Below, piece by piece: positions 25,801 to 36,114 of a stretch of 64,000 bases of DNA. Position numbers and translations under genes: made by a program. The notes beneath the pieces are model-generated. The model had not been told where the DNA came from, did not search any database, and saw only the letters and a program-made list of their open reading frames with translations. The DNA comes from Planotetraspora thailandica (lineage in GTDB: Bacteria > Actinomycetota > Actinomycetes > Streptosporangiales > Streptosporangiaceae). The stretch is taken from NCBI RefSeq assembly GCF_016863335.1, contig NZ_BOOR01000006.1, forward strand, positions 124,001 through 188,000, written 5' to 3'. How positions within the stretch are numbered: position 1 is the first letter of the stretch; every line of letters begins with the position of its first letter.

Positions 25801-25957
25801 GATCGGCATCGGCGACCTGACCCAGGACGGCAAGGCCGACCTGCTCAGCCGTGACACCAAGGGCAACCTGTACCGCTGGACCGGCACCGGCAAGGGCACC
25901 TTCATCAGCCGAGTCAAGCTCGCGACCGGCTGGAACGTCTACAAGTCACTCGTCTGA
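22802..25957 (+). CDS. Secreted FG-GAP/VCBS-repeat protein with propeller-like N-terminal part
   Basis: This 1,051-residue exported protein has a basic N-region with a signal segment at about residues 25-55 (LVVRALTAGLAFAAVAAPLA, cleavage near AQA). Residues about 60-690 are beta-rich, with repeated short hydrophobic strands that suggest a propeller. Residues about 700-800 look like a FlgD-type Ig fold (WELTISHKITGRKVATLTGM, NALTTFWNGREPN). The last 250 residues are four FG-GAP-like repeats with Ca-binding loops (GDLNGDLQADLL, GDLTGDGRPDLV, GDINGDGQGDML, GDLTQDGKADLL). It is probably an adhesion or matrix protein. The GTG at 22802 has AAGGGGG 4 nt upstream. Confidence 0.82.
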   Translation: MGPFTHAPAEFPYRRRLRGARLVVRALTAGLAFAAVAAPLAASAPTAQAAAPASQEIVITTPVRATPRADKPLAGGTTGFLHQQEGLDGYTWTDYASGASKQVPGLRTLPSGTFVRPVGAGGDLLVLYPSPALGEGAYTVLDPHTGALREMPVPAGYVVRGTVAGKVMALRTGLDAGGLLLGIDPGSTQSSAFTGLPTDSMLLSLAVQPHAADDRGALISYKQAGQYRFGLLDPATAAVTPIPAMTSSRADLRVMLTADRVLWWAPGVPTLHWMPRADVSAQVRDLALPSDSNPVAAIGDTFLVVRAAVSDTTLGPRVTALPLDGGEPSTVLDHIASVSTLALFAADDSTVFVGGSGVGDWAAHRVTAGSDGALSVKAVLPLPSVGTDVRGLNLYRGTLNRVDEILGKLSLYQQDVGIAAVPIAGTAKPLSAGMPASTVRCAAGEDCVRVVEGNSYGHAFLSEADGKTYLETRVDSYTSHTQTQLPGSGGQVLDASRDYVVVDGASPKTQYLVVPGTGKVIRSRPVQAAALWYSTLWSTSTSAPGTLTAETLTLSASSPGKPIRTVTTGAACVPTELQASARWLYWSCGDGEQAGVYDLTNNRGFAVPSGQAMLGDGYVVRHDRTAGELKLTDFHTGAPAAERTVGDLPGSGLPDDRRITWTVDKYSGHIAYVDDENRVHVLADGVPDSAPVIALADVSDVAEPRVSWYWSAYFYLSRPLDSWELTISHKITGRKVATLTGMAERGGNALTTFWNGREPNTVVPESGAYTWRLTAKYSGGTVPAQLGSGVLRVDCGRVPTHVYDCDARPDLLAVRSDGKLYSYEGQSNRTLRNAGFTAIWPTSSLLVPIGDLNGDLQADLLVRDSKGALRAYWGFGQVYFAKSTNKSTLIGTGWERYNVLTSPGDLTGDGRPDLVARDKSGVLWMYAADGKGKFKGRVKIASGQGGYTMMVGVGDINGDGQGDMLGRDKSGYLWRWYGNGKGTFGGRVRLAAGWNSYNAVIGIGDLTQDGKADLLSRDTKGNLYRWTGTGKGTFISRVKLATGWNVYKSLV

Positions 25958-25976
25958 CGACACCACACACACATGA

Positions 25977-26010
25977 GAGCGCCCGCCCCGGAGGTTCCGG
26001 GCGGGCGCTC
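25977..26010. terminator. Bidirectional terminator between convergent secreted-protein genes
   Basis: GAGCGCCCGCCC and its perfect complement (25999-26010) form a 12-bp G/C stem with a 10-nt loop between the FG-GAP gene stop (25957) and the protease stop (26025). Confidence 0.8.
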
Positions 26011-26024
26011 TGCGTGTGGCGGAA

Positions 26025-29000
26025 CTAGTGGTGTACGACGGGCAGCTTGCCCAGGTCGACCGTGTCGGCCTCGTGCTTGCCGCTGCGGTCGTCCAGGGAC
26101 ACGACCAGCCAGCCCTTCGCCGGGGTGGCCGCGAGCTTCGCCCGGTCCACGGTGAGCGGGACGGTGGCCGAGACGCCGGGTGCCAGCGGCACGTACGCCC
26201 CCGTGGAGATCGCCGGGGCGAACGCGTCGAACGCCGCCGTCGCCGTCTCGTCCACAAGACCCTCGGGAATCTGCGAGAAACCGCTCGCCGTGTAGGTGAA
26301 GCGGGACGCGCCCTGGGTCAGGCCCACCTCGGAGGCGAGCACCGGCATGAGCAGGGTGCCCCCGTTCATCGGCGCCGTGGCGACCCAGGCGTCCACCAGG
26401 GATCCGTCGGCGTCGAAGACGAACGACGCGAACCTGCCGTCGAAGTCACCCGTGGTGACCAGGCCGTAGTCCGCGCCGACCAGGATGTGGTCGGGCGCGC
26501 CGTCGCCGTTGGAGTCGATCGGGATGTCGATCTCGTTGGCCGCGGCGTTCGACCAGTGGCCGGAGGTGTTGACGGCGAAGACCAGCGTCCGGTCGGTGTC
26601 GGCGCCGCCGAGCGCCGATCCGGGGAGCGACTGCACGCCGACCGCGCGGATGTCCATCGAGTCTTCCGCGCCCTTGACGTCGTCGGCGTCGGTGATGCTC
26701 AGGGCGTACACGTCGGCGGCACCGGCGTGCACCCCGCTGTTGCGGACCTTGACCGACGTCGTGAGGAGGCCTCCGCTCGTGCCGTACTTCGCCGGCTTGC
26801 CGGCGCTCACCTCCGACTGGGCGTCGGGGACAAGGAGGAACGCCGTCCGCAGCGGGTAGACGCCCGCGGCGGCCTTGCGCGGCGTGGCGGTCACCGCACC
26901 CTGGATGTGCACGACCGAGCCGAAGTTGCTCGTCTCGGCGGCCGGCAGCCCGGCCACGGCCTTCGTGCTGAGCGACAGCGTGACCCGCACCGTGCGGCTG
27001 CTCTCCCGGCCGACGGTCACGCTCGCGGGGGAGACGGCCACCTGCGCGCCGTAGGACTCCCCGGTGAAGGCGGTCGCGAGGTCGTAGGTGACCGAGGTCT
27101 TACCGGTGTTGCGGATGGTGAGGTCCTTGGTCTCCTTGTACGCCCCGGTCAGGGTCTCCAGACCGAAGGACAGGTTCCCTCCGCCGTCGCCCGTCTCGGC
27201 AAGCACGGAGGCGCCGACCGCCTGCCGCGCGGCCACGACGCCGGAGCCGGCGACCCTGGCGGTGTAGCCAACGATCTTGGAGGTGGCGTCGGCGGTGCTG
27301 ACGATCGCGGCCTTGACCTCGGCCGGGCGCCAGCCCGGGTGCGCGTCCTTCACGAGCGCGGCCACGCCGGCGACCATCGGGGAGGCCATCGAAGTGCCCG
27401 AGATCGTCGCGGCGCCCGAGCCGGTGCCGACTCCCGTGGAGACGACGGCGACACCCGGCGCGGTCACGTCGGGCTTCAGCGCGCTGCCGCCGTTGGCGGG
27501 GCCGCCGGAGGAGAAGGAGGCCAGCTGGGCGTACGCGGGGTTGGGCACGGACACCGTCGGCAACGAGGTGCTCTTGCCGTCCAGTGACGCGGCGGCCGTG
27601 CCGTCGGTGCTCTTGATGCCGAGGAACGGAATGGTGACGATGTAGGCCTCACCGGTGTCCGGGTCGGAGGTGATCTGGCCTTCGAGCGGCGGGAAGGCGG
27701 GATCGCTGTTGATCATCGCGACCGCGGCCGCGCCGGCCTGCTGGCCGAGGATGGCCCGCTTGACCCTGGCGCACGTGCCGCGCAGGCTGATCACCAGCTT
27801 GCCGGCGACGCCGCCCGGGTAGGCCGCGTAGTCGGCGGGGTCGCAGCCCAGGGACAACGGGCCGGACGGGTAGCTCGTGCGGAGCACCGCGATGGACAGC
27901 GTTCCCGCGGGCAGCGGGGCCTCGTTGGAGTTCTGCGCCACGACCTCGGTGCCGCCCGCCGAGAGCTTCGTCGCGGGCAGCTGGGCGCGCGCGGCGTCGA
28001 TGGCGGCCACCGAAATGGCGGTCGGCGCGATGGCGGGGGCCCCGACCAGGTAGGCGTTCTGCCCGGAGTTGCCGGCCGAGGCGACGAGGGTCACGCCCGC
28101 GCGGGTCAGCGTCCGCACCGCCTGGGAGGTGGGCTCGTCGGGGCGGCCGAAGGGCGAGCCGAGCGACATGTTGACGACGTCGGCTCCGTCCTTGAGCGCA
28201 CGCTCCATGGCGGAGACGATGACGTCTTCGCTCGCGGAGCCCTCGCAGCCGAAGACGCGGTAGGCCAGCAGCGAGGCCTTGGGGGCGACGCCGGGTCCGA
28301 CCGTGAAGCTCTTCGTGTGAGTGGTGGAGTCGTACGGCCCGCGGTAGGTCTTGCCGTCCGCGGTCACGCCGAAGCCCGCCGCGCTGCCCGCCACATGCGA
28401 GCCGTGGCCGTTGCAGTCGAGCGGGTCGGGGTCGGGCTTGGGCGTCGAGGCCGGGTCGTTGGCGTCGTAGTCGTCGCCGACGAAGTCGTAGCCGCCGACG
28501 ACCTTCGCGGTCGGGAAGGTGCCCGGCTCGATCACCATCCCGTCGTTGTGGGTGAAGTCGGCAGGATTACCCGAGCCGCCGAAATTCGCGTGGGTGTAGT
28601 CGATGCCGGTGTCGATGACCGCGACCTTGACCCCGGCACCGGTCTTGCCGAGGTCCTGCCACACCTGCGGCGCCCCGATGTACGGCACGGCGGCGGTGTT
28701 GTCACGGCTGAACGTGCGCACCGGGTGCACGGAGACGACGCCGGGATCCGCCTCCAGCGCGGGCAGGCTGCGCACCGGGATGGAGGCGGCCATGCCGTTG
28801 AAGCTGTCGGTGTAGGTGGTGAGGACCTTTCCGCCTTCGGCCTTGACCTTCTCCTCCACGCTCTGCTGCTTCTTGTGGAGGGCGGTGCGCAGGGAGGGCT
28901 TGTCGACGGACTTCCCGGTCTCGGCGGCGTCGGCGGCCGCGTCGCCGACGGGCGTGCCGGTGACCTGGATGAGGACCTTCAGTTGCCGGGCGGAGTCCAG

Positions 29001-29156
29001 GGAGGCGGGTTGGAAGCCCGCGTAGGCGAATGCGCCGTTCAGATGTTCGAACTTGGGGGGCCGTGTGGGATCCGCATTCGCCGCAGACGGGACGACCGTC
29101 AGCGGAATCGCGATACCCGCGCAGGCGAGCCCTGCTAACAGCAGACGACTCTTCAC
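26025..29156 (-). CDS. Secreted S8 subtilisin-like serine protease with PA insert
   Basis: This 1,043-residue exported protease has a signal peptide (residues 1-28, cut near SAANA), an I9-type prodomain up to about 150 (FNGMAASIPVRSLPALEADP), and a catalytic domain with Asp182 (AVIDTGID), His251 (NGHGSHVAGS), oxyanion Asn363 (SAGNSG) and Ser589 (SGTSMASPMVAG). A protease-associated insert occupies about 400-535 (AGKLVISLRGTCARVKRAIL). The C-terminal 400 residues are beta-sandwich domains (Fn3-like and an unassigned end). All catalytic residues are intact. GTG start with GAGG upstream. It is convergent with the FG-GAP gene. Confidence 0.93.
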   Translation of the reverse strand: MKSRLLLAGLACAGIAIPLTVVPSAANADPTRPPKFEHLNGAFAYAGFQPASLDSARQLKVLIQVTGTPVGDAAADAAETGKSVDKPSLRTALHKKQQSVEEKVKAEGGKVLTTYTDSFNGMAASIPVRSLPALEADPGVVSVHPVRTFSRDNTAAVPYIGAPQVWQDLGKTGAGVKVAVIDTGIDYTHANFGGSGNPADFTHNDGMVIEPGTFPTAKVVGGYDFVGDDYDANDPASTPKPDPDPLDCNGHGSHVAGSAAGFGVTADGKTYRGPYDSTTHTKSFTVGPGVAPKASLLAYRVFGCEGSASEDVIVSAMERALKDGADVVNMSLGSPFGRPDEPTSQAVRTLTRAGVTLVASAGNSGQNAYLVGAPAIAPTAISVAAIDAARAQLPATKLSAGGTEVVAQNSNEAPLPAGTLSIAVLRTSYPSGPLSLGCDPADYAAYPGGVAGKLVISLRGTCARVKRAILGQQAGAAAVAMINSDPAFPPLEGQITSDPDTGEAYIVTIPFLGIKSTDGTAAASLDGKSTSLPTVSVPNPAYAQLASFSSGGPANGGSALKPDVTAPGVAVVSTGVGTGSGAATISGTSMASPMVAGVAALVKDAHPGWRPAEVKAAIVSTADATSKIVGYTARVAGSGVVAARQAVGASVLAETGDGGGNLSFGLETLTGAYKETKDLTIRNTGKTSVTYDLATAFTGESYGAQVAVSPASVTVGRESSRTVRVTLSLSTKAVAGLPAAETSNFGSVVHIQGAVTATPRKAAAGVYPLRTAFLLVPDAQSEVSAGKPAKYGTSGGLLTTSVKVRNSGVHAGAADVYALSITDADDVKGAEDSMDIRAVGVQSLPGSALGGADTDRTLVFAVNTSGHWSNAAANEIDIPIDSNGDGAPDHILVGADYGLVTTGDFDGRFASFVFDADGSLVDAWVATAPMNGGTLLMPVLASEVGLTQGASRFTYTASGFSQIPEGLVDETATAAFDAFAPAISTGAYVPLAPGVSATVPLTVDRAKLAATPAKGWLVVSLDDRSGKHEADTVDLGKLPVVHH

Positions 29157-29483
29157 TGATCACCTCGGGGTGCGTGGGGCAAGGTTGATCAAAAGAGTGA
29201 TCCCGTGACGAAAATCATCTGATAGCGCTTTAGTAACAAATGGGGAACAAGATCTGTAAAGGTGCGAGTTTCCGCGAGGCGGCTGTGATCGGCCAACCCG
29301 GCCTGTCGCAGCGGTTTGCGCAGCTGGGACGGGCGTTGACGTCGCAGGCGCTGTCCCTTACGGCCGCGACGTCCTGGCTCAAGCGGTCATGCGCGCCCGA
29401 TGCCGGACTCAGGACCCGGCTTCGGGCGCTGCACGGGAACAGATGAGCGAGAGCTCGTCTCCCGGGTGTCCGTGAGGGCCCGG
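29157..29483. other. Intergenic region, protease promoter side and uvrA-like 3' end
   Basis: I see no convincing gene in these 327 bp. The left part is A/T-richer than its surroundings (29195-29265) and should hold the protease promoter. GATCA-AAAGAG-TGATC (about 29187-29202) is a small inverted repeat there. The right part holds the hairpin listed separately. A 68-codon plus-strand ORF at 29240 lacks a ribosome site and family similarity. Confidence 0.5.
29435..29463 (-). terminator. Candidate terminator of the UvrA-like gene
   Basis: An imperfect hairpin lies 20 bp beyond the uvrA-like stop: GGG/CCC, AGA/TCT, one G-T pair and GAGC/GCTC around a GAGA tetraloop, with a 3-nt bulge. Confidence 0.4.
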
Positions 29484-31874
<2,391 letters not shown>

Positions 31875-32124
31875 CGTGTCTCCATCTGTTGGGGGGGGGC
31901 CGCCTTCGCGGTCGCCGTCGGCGTCGCCTGGCTCGATCCGACCGGCTTCGAGAGTACGTCTGGTCGTCCTGGCGCGGTCGCGGCAACAGTCCACTGTCTA
32001 CCTGATGGCGGTGTCGGCCGGGGTGGCGCTCGGCGCGAGAACCACGGCATCCACGGCGCTTCGGCCCGTGAACCAGCGGTACGGCGTGGCCGGCGCGCGG
32101 GCCGAAGCCGGTGTGCGCGACGAA

Positions 32125-32146
32125 CCCCGCTCCCGGGGGAGCGGGG
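32125..32146 (-). terminator. Terminator of the VOC gene
   Basis: CCCCGCTCC and GGAGCGGGG form a 9-bp stem with a 4-nt loop, starting 10 bp after the VOC stop codon. Confidence 0.65.
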
Positions 32147-32155
32147 GGTCGGCGC

Positions 32156-32512
32156 TCATTGGTCCTGGAGCAGCCCGAGGACGTTGCCGTCGAGGTCGGT
32201 GACGGTGGCCACCAGGCGGCCGCCACCGACGTCGTGCGCGGGCTCCTTCACCGTGGCACCCGCGGCGGTCACCTCGGCCAGCTTCGCCTCGATGTCCGGC
32301 ACGTGCCAGTAGGCCACCGGTGAGGTCATGCCCTGCGGCCCACCGCCCGGCACCAGCCCGATGTGCTGGCCCGCGACCTCGAAGCCGACGTAGTAGGACT
32401 CGTCGGTCTGCGGTGCCACACCGAGCAGCGCGGCGTACACCTCCTTGGCCTTCGCCAGGTCGGAAACGGGATGCAGCACGGTCTTGATTCCCTGGGTGGA
32501 AGAGCCGGTCAT
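32156..32512 (-). CDS. VOC family (glyoxalase/bleomycin-resistance fold) protein
   Basis: This 118-residue VOC protein has IKTVLHPVSDLAKAKEVYAA as its first beta-alpha unit. GQHIGLVPGG and VAYWHVPDIEAKLAEVTAAG begin the second half, and LVATVTDLDGNVLGLLQDQ supplies the closing strand with its typical D-x-DGN. Members are metal-dependent enzymes or drug-binding proteins. The first half has no clear metal His, so enzymatic function is uncertain. The ATG at 32512 has AGGAG 5 nt upstream and is preferred to the start at 32539. The gene is divergent from an AraC regulator. Confidence 0.85.
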   Translation of the reverse strand: MTGSSTQGIKTVLHPVSDLAKAKEVYAALLGVAPQTDESYYVGFEVAGQHIGLVPGGGPQGMTSPVAYWHVPDIEAKLAEVTAAGATVKEPAHDVGGGRLVATVTDLDGNVLGLLQDQ

Positions 32513-32690
32513 GGTCACTCCTGAAGTCGTCGGATCCATGGCCGTCAGGCTAGGCGTGGCCCGGTGACCGGCGCTTCTTCAAAACTGCTCACTTTCGGTC
32601 CTCCACGCAGGGCAGCCGATCCGGACCCTCGGCGGCACGGCCACAGGCCGCAGGCCCAGCCGCGAGGAGCTCTGGAGGAAAGTGCAGAAT

Positions 32691-33107
32691 ATGAGCGTGA
32701 ATGCTGGCATCGACGAGCTGCGTCGGCTGCGCCGGGCGCGCGACCGGATGGATCGCGAGTATGCGCGGCCGCTTGATGTTCCGGCGCTCGCCCGTACGGC
32801 GCTGATGTCGCCGGCGCACTTTAGCCGCCGCTTTCGCGAGGCGTACTCCGAGACGCCGTACTCCTACCTCATGACCCGCCGCATCGAACGGGCGATGGCG
32901 CTGTTGCGCCGCGGCGACCTGACCGTGACGGAGGTGTGCTTCGCGGTCGGCTGTACGAGCCTCGGGTCCTTCTCCGCCCGGTTCACTCAGCTCGTCGGTG
33001 AGACGCCGTCGATGTATCGCGCCCGCAATCACGACGAGCTGCGTGCGATGCCCACCTGCCAGACGATGGTGCTGACCCGGCCGCGCAGAGGCGGGGTGCA
33101 GGGTTGA
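32691..33107 (+). CDS. AraC family transcriptional regulator (DNA-binding domain only)
   Basis: This 138-residue protein consists almost entirely of the two AraC helix-turn-helix motifs: LDVPALARTALMSPAHFSRR (first), then RIERAMALLRRGDLTVTEVC and VGCTSLGSFSARFTQLVGET (second, with the family's FSARFxxxxGxTP pattern). No sensor domain is present. Such stand-alone regulators commonly sit beside VOC genes, and here one VOC gene is divergent (32512) and another follows at 33165. GTG 32682 is an alternative start; GGAGG lies 12 nt before the ATG at 32691 but only 3 nt before the GTG, so the ATG is preferred. Confidence 0.87.
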   Translation: MSVNAGIDELRRLRRARDRMDREYARPLDVPALARTALMSPAHFSRRFREAYSETPYSYLMTRRIERAMALLRRGDLTVTEVCFAVGCTSLGSFSARFTQLVGETPSMYRARNHDELRAMPTCQTMVLTRPRRGGVQG

Positions 33108-33151
33108 CCGCAAGCCGGGGTCGGGGAGAGACACCCGCCGCCTCATCCGCG

Positions 33152-33164
33152 TAGCGTCGGTGCC
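33152..33164 (+). promoter_or_regulatory. Leaderless -10 element of the second VOC gene
   Basis: TAGCGT at 33152-33157 stands 7 nt before the ATG at 33165, without a ribosome site. The gene thus has its own promoter even though it follows the AraC gene by 57 bp. Confidence 0.5.
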
Positions 33165-33569
33165 ATGACCGTTTCACTCAGCGGCGTGCACGTCCTCGCC
33201 GAGGACCTCGACGCCGCCCTCGCCTTCTACCGCGACACCCTCGGCCTGACGGTGCGCAACCAGGTCGCCCAGGGCGGATTCCGCTGGATCACCCTCGTCA
33301 CCGACAGCCAACCCGAGATCGCGATCGTGTTGTCGCAGCCGCATGCGGGGCGCTCCAAAGAGGACGGAGACGCCCTCGCGGCCCTGCTCGCCAAAGGTGA
33401 GCTGCAGATGCTCCAGTTGCGCTCCGACGACCTCGACGCGACCTTCGACAAGATCGCGGCCGCACCCGGGGCCGAGGTCCTCCAGGAGCCCGTCAGCCAA
33501 CCCTGGGGCGCCCGCGACATCGCCGTGCGAGACCCCGCGGGCAATCTCGTCCGCATCGAGCAGGGGTAG
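33165..33569 (+). CDS. VOC family (glyoxalase fold) protein
   Basis: This 134-residue VOC protein begins MTVSLSGVHVLAEDLDAALA followed by FYRDTLGLTVRNQV, a standard first module. The second module contains LQLRSDDLDATFDKIAAAPG and ends ARDIAVRDPAGNLVRIEQ, the family's typical metal-Glu position. The conserved His in GVHVLAEDL could be a metal ligand. The substrate is unknown. It is convergent with the ABC transporter operon, 14 bp from the ATPase stop codon. Confidence 0.86.
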   Translation: MTVSLSGVHVLAEDLDAALAFYRDTLGLTVRNQVAQGGFRWITLVTDSQPEIAIVLSQPHAGRSKEDGDALAALLAKGELQMLQLRSDDLDATFDKIAAAPGAEVLQEPVSQPWGARDIAVRDPAGNLVRIEQG

Positions 33570-33583
33570 AACCGAGCCGACGC

Positions 33584-35128
33584 CTAATGGCTGTCGGGCC
33601 TGTCGCCGTCCAGGGCGGGGGCGGTGGAGAGAAGAAGCCGTGTGTAGGGGTGCTGGGGGGCCTCGAACAGAGTCTCCGCGTCGGCCAGCTCGACGAGCTC
33701 ACCGTCTTTCATGACCGCGACGCGATCGCTCACCTGACGGACCACCGCGAGGTCGTGGGAGACGAAGACCATGGCGAGCCCGAGCTCCCGCTGGACGTCG
33801 GTCAGCAGGCGCAGGATGCCCGCCTGCGTGGTCACGTCCAGGGCGGAGACGGCCTCGTCACAGATCATCAGCTTCGGCCGGGCGATGAGCGCCCGCGCGA
33901 TCGCGGCTCGTTGCCGCTGGCCGCCGGACAGCTCGTGCGGATAGCGGGCCGTGTATTCGGGGCCGAGCCCGACCCGCTCCAGCGCGTCACCCACGGCATC
34001 ACTCACCGCGTCACCGGCAGGGCCGGAACGCGCGGTCAGGAGAGGCTCCGCGACGCTCGCGCCGATCTGCCGGCGGGGGTTGAACGAGGAGGCGGGGTCC
34101 TGGAAGACCATCTGCCGCATCCTCGGCCCGCCGTCGAAGGCCACCCGGCCATGGGTGGGCGGCAGAAGCCCGGCCATGATCCTGGCCAGCGTCGACTTCC
34201 CGCTGCCGCTTTCTCCGACGATGCCGAGCGTCTCCCCTTCCCGCACCTCCAGGCTGATGCCCTTGAGCGCATGCGCGCCCCTGCGGTAGTGGTGGCTCAC
34301 CCCGTGCACCGTCACGGCGGCATTCCGGGGGGCCGCCGGCTCGGGGGCGGCACGGGGGGTGTGCAGGCGGGGCACCGCGTCGACGAGTTCCCGCGTGTAC
34401 GGCTCGGCGGGAGCGGTCAGCACCCTGCGGACAGGGCCGCGTTCCACTGCCCGGCCGTGTCGCATGACCAGGACGTCGTCGGCGATCTGCGCGGCCACGG
34501 CGAGGTCGTGGGTGACGAACAGCAACGCCATTCCGCTCTGGGCGCGCAGGTCGGCCAGCAGCGTGAGGATCTGCGCCTGCACGGTGACATCCAGAGCGCT
34601 CGTCGGCTCGTCGGCGACGAGCACGCTCGGTTCCAGCGCGAGCGCCATCGCGATGAGCGCGCGCTGCCGCATGCCGCCGGAGAACTCGTGCGGATGCGCC
34701 CGCACCCTCCTGGCGGCGTCCGGGATGCCGACGCGGTTCAGCACCTCGACGGCCTTCTGCCGCGAGGCCCGGCGGGCGGCGCGGGTGTGGAGCCGGTAGA
34801 CCGAGGCGATCTGGTCCCCGACGGTGAAGAACGGGTCGAGCGCCGACAGCGGATCCTGGAAGACCATGGCGATCCTGCGGCCTCGCACCGCCCGGAGCCG
34901 CTCGTCGGGAAGCGTGGTCAGGTCCACGCCGTCCAGCTCGACGGTCCCCGTGACCTGGGCCCGGGTCCCTCTGTGCAGGCCGAGCAGTGCCGCGGCCGTG
35001 GTGCTCTTGCCCGATCCCGACTCGCCGACCACCGCCAGCGAGCCGCCGTCCGGCAGGTCGAAGGACAGGTCGTCGACCGCCGTGACTCCTGGATAGCGGA
35101 CGGTCAGGCCCTTCACGGAAAGCGTCAT
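33584..35128 (-). CDS. Peptide/nickel ABC transporter, fused dual ATP-binding protein (DppD-DppF type)
   Basis: This 514-residue protein comprises two ABC ATPase modules in one chain, equivalent to DppD plus DppF. Module 1: Walker A GESGSGKSTTAA (residues ~35-46), signature FSGGMRQRALIAMALALEPS and Walker B VLVADEPTSALD. Module 2: Walker A GESGSGKSTLAR (~310), QMVFQDPASSFNPR (Q-loop), LSGGQRQRAAIARAL and MICDEAVSALDVT. In module 2 the usual DEPTSALD is DEAVSALD, which keeps the catalytic Glu. It energises uptake through the two upstream permeases. Its ATG overlaps the permease stop by 4 bp. Confidence 0.93.
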   Translation of the reverse strand: MTLSVKGLTVRYPGVTAVDDLSFDLPDGGSLAVVGESGSGKSTTAAALLGLHRGTRAQVTGTVELDGVDLTTLPDERLRAVRGRRIAMVFQDPLSALDPFFTVGDQIASVYRLHTRAARRASRQKAVEVLNRVGIPDAARRVRAHPHEFSGGMRQRALIAMALALEPSVLVADEPTSALDVTVQAQILTLLADLRAQSGMALLFVTHDLAVAAQIADDVLVMRHGRAVERGPVRRVLTAPAEPYTRELVDAVPRLHTPRAAPEPAAPRNAAVTVHGVSHHYRRGAHALKGISLEVREGETLGIVGESGSGKSTLARIMAGLLPPTHGRVAFDGGPRMRQMVFQDPASSFNPRRQIGASVAEPLLTARSGPAGDAVSDAVGDALERVGLGPEYTARYPHELSGGQRQRAAIARALIARPKLMICDEAVSALDVTTQAGILRLLTDVQRELGLAMVFVSHDLAVVRQVSDRVAVMKDGELVELADAETLFEAPQHPYTRLLLSTAPALDGDRPDSH

Positions 35129-36114
35129 GTCAGGTGCACCCGGGGGTCGGCGAAGTGGTAGAGGAGATCGGCCAGCGTGTTGCCCACGACGATGGCGAAA
35201 CCGGACAACAGCGTCGCGCCGACCACGACGGGCACGTCGATGGTGTTCACCGCGTCGATGAGGAGCTTCCCGAGCCCGGGCAGGCCGAAGAGGCTCTCGG
35301 TCAGGACCGTGCTGCCCAGGACCGTGCCCACGTGCAGGCCGAACAACGTGATGATCGGCGTGAGCGTGCCGCGCAAGGCGTGCCTGCCGATGATCCGCCG
35401 TTCCGGCACGCCGTACGCGCGCAGCGTCCGGATGTGGTCCTCGGCGAGGATCTCCAGCAGCGTGGTCCGGGTGAGCCGGGAGTAGACGACGGCCGTGGTC
35501 AGGGCGAGGGTGAGCCAGGGCAGCAGCAGGTTCTGCGCCCAGGCGACCGGGTCCTCGGTCAGCGGGACATAGCCGGGGAACGGCAGCCAGGCCAGGTAGA
35601 CGCAGAACACCAGCAGCAGGACCAGGCCGAGCACGAAGACCGGCGTGGCCGTGCCGGCCAGGGCGACGGCGGTCAGCGCCCGGTCGGCGAGGCTTCCAGG
35701 CCGCAGACCCGAGACCAGTCCCGTGCCGACGCCGATGACGAGCCACAGCACGGCGGCGCCGAGGGTGAGCGACAGGCTGACCGGCAGCCGGTCCAGCAGC
35801 AGCCCGGTCACCGGCTGGTCGGTCTGGAACGAGTAGCCGAGGCAGGGCGCAGGGCAATGGTTGACGCTCGGTCCCGACGAGTAGTCGCGTCCGGCCACGA
35901 GGCCCTGCAGGAAGTGCAGGTACTGCTCCCAGAGCGGCTGGTCGAGGCCCAGCTTCTGGTGGATGGCGGTGAGCTGGTCGGGCAGGCAGATCTTGCCGCA
36001 GATCAGCCGTGCCGGGTCGCCGGGCAGGACGTAGAAGACGGCGTAGACGCACGCGGACAACAGCAGGAGGACGGCCAGCGTCTCCACGATGCGGCGGAGC
36101 AGATACCGGGTCAC
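35125..36114 (-). CDS. Peptide/nickel ABC transporter permease (DppB type)
   Basis: This 329-residue permease has six predicted membrane helices. The start VTRYLLRRIVETLAVLLLLS and YVLPGDPARLICG are typical of DppB/OppB. The conserved cytoplasmic EAA-like loop is seen in RTLRAYGVPERRIIGRHALR (about residues 232-251), followed by LTESLFGLPGLGKLLIDAVN. A long, cysteine-containing periplasmic loop lies between TM1 and TM2 (LICGKICLPDQLT, VNHCPAPCLG). GTG start, overlapping the stop of the upstream permease by 4 bp, so translation is coupled. Confidence 0.92.
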   Translation of the reverse strand: MTRYLLRRIVETLAVLLLLSACVYAVFYVLPGDPARLICGKICLPDQLTAIHQKLGLDQPLWEQYLHFLQGLVAGRDYSSGPSVNHCPAPCLGYSFQTDQPVTGLLLDRLPVSLSLTLGAAVLWLVIGVGTGLVSGLRPGSLADRALTAVALAGTATPVFVLGLVLLLVFCVYLAWLPFPGYVPLTEDPVAWAQNLLLPWLTLALTTAVVYSRLTRTTLLEILAEDHIRTLRAYGVPERRIIGRHALRGTLTPIITLFGLHVGTVLGSTVLTESLFGLPGLGKLLIDAVNTIDVPVVVGATLLSGFAIVVGNTLADLLYHFADPRVHLT

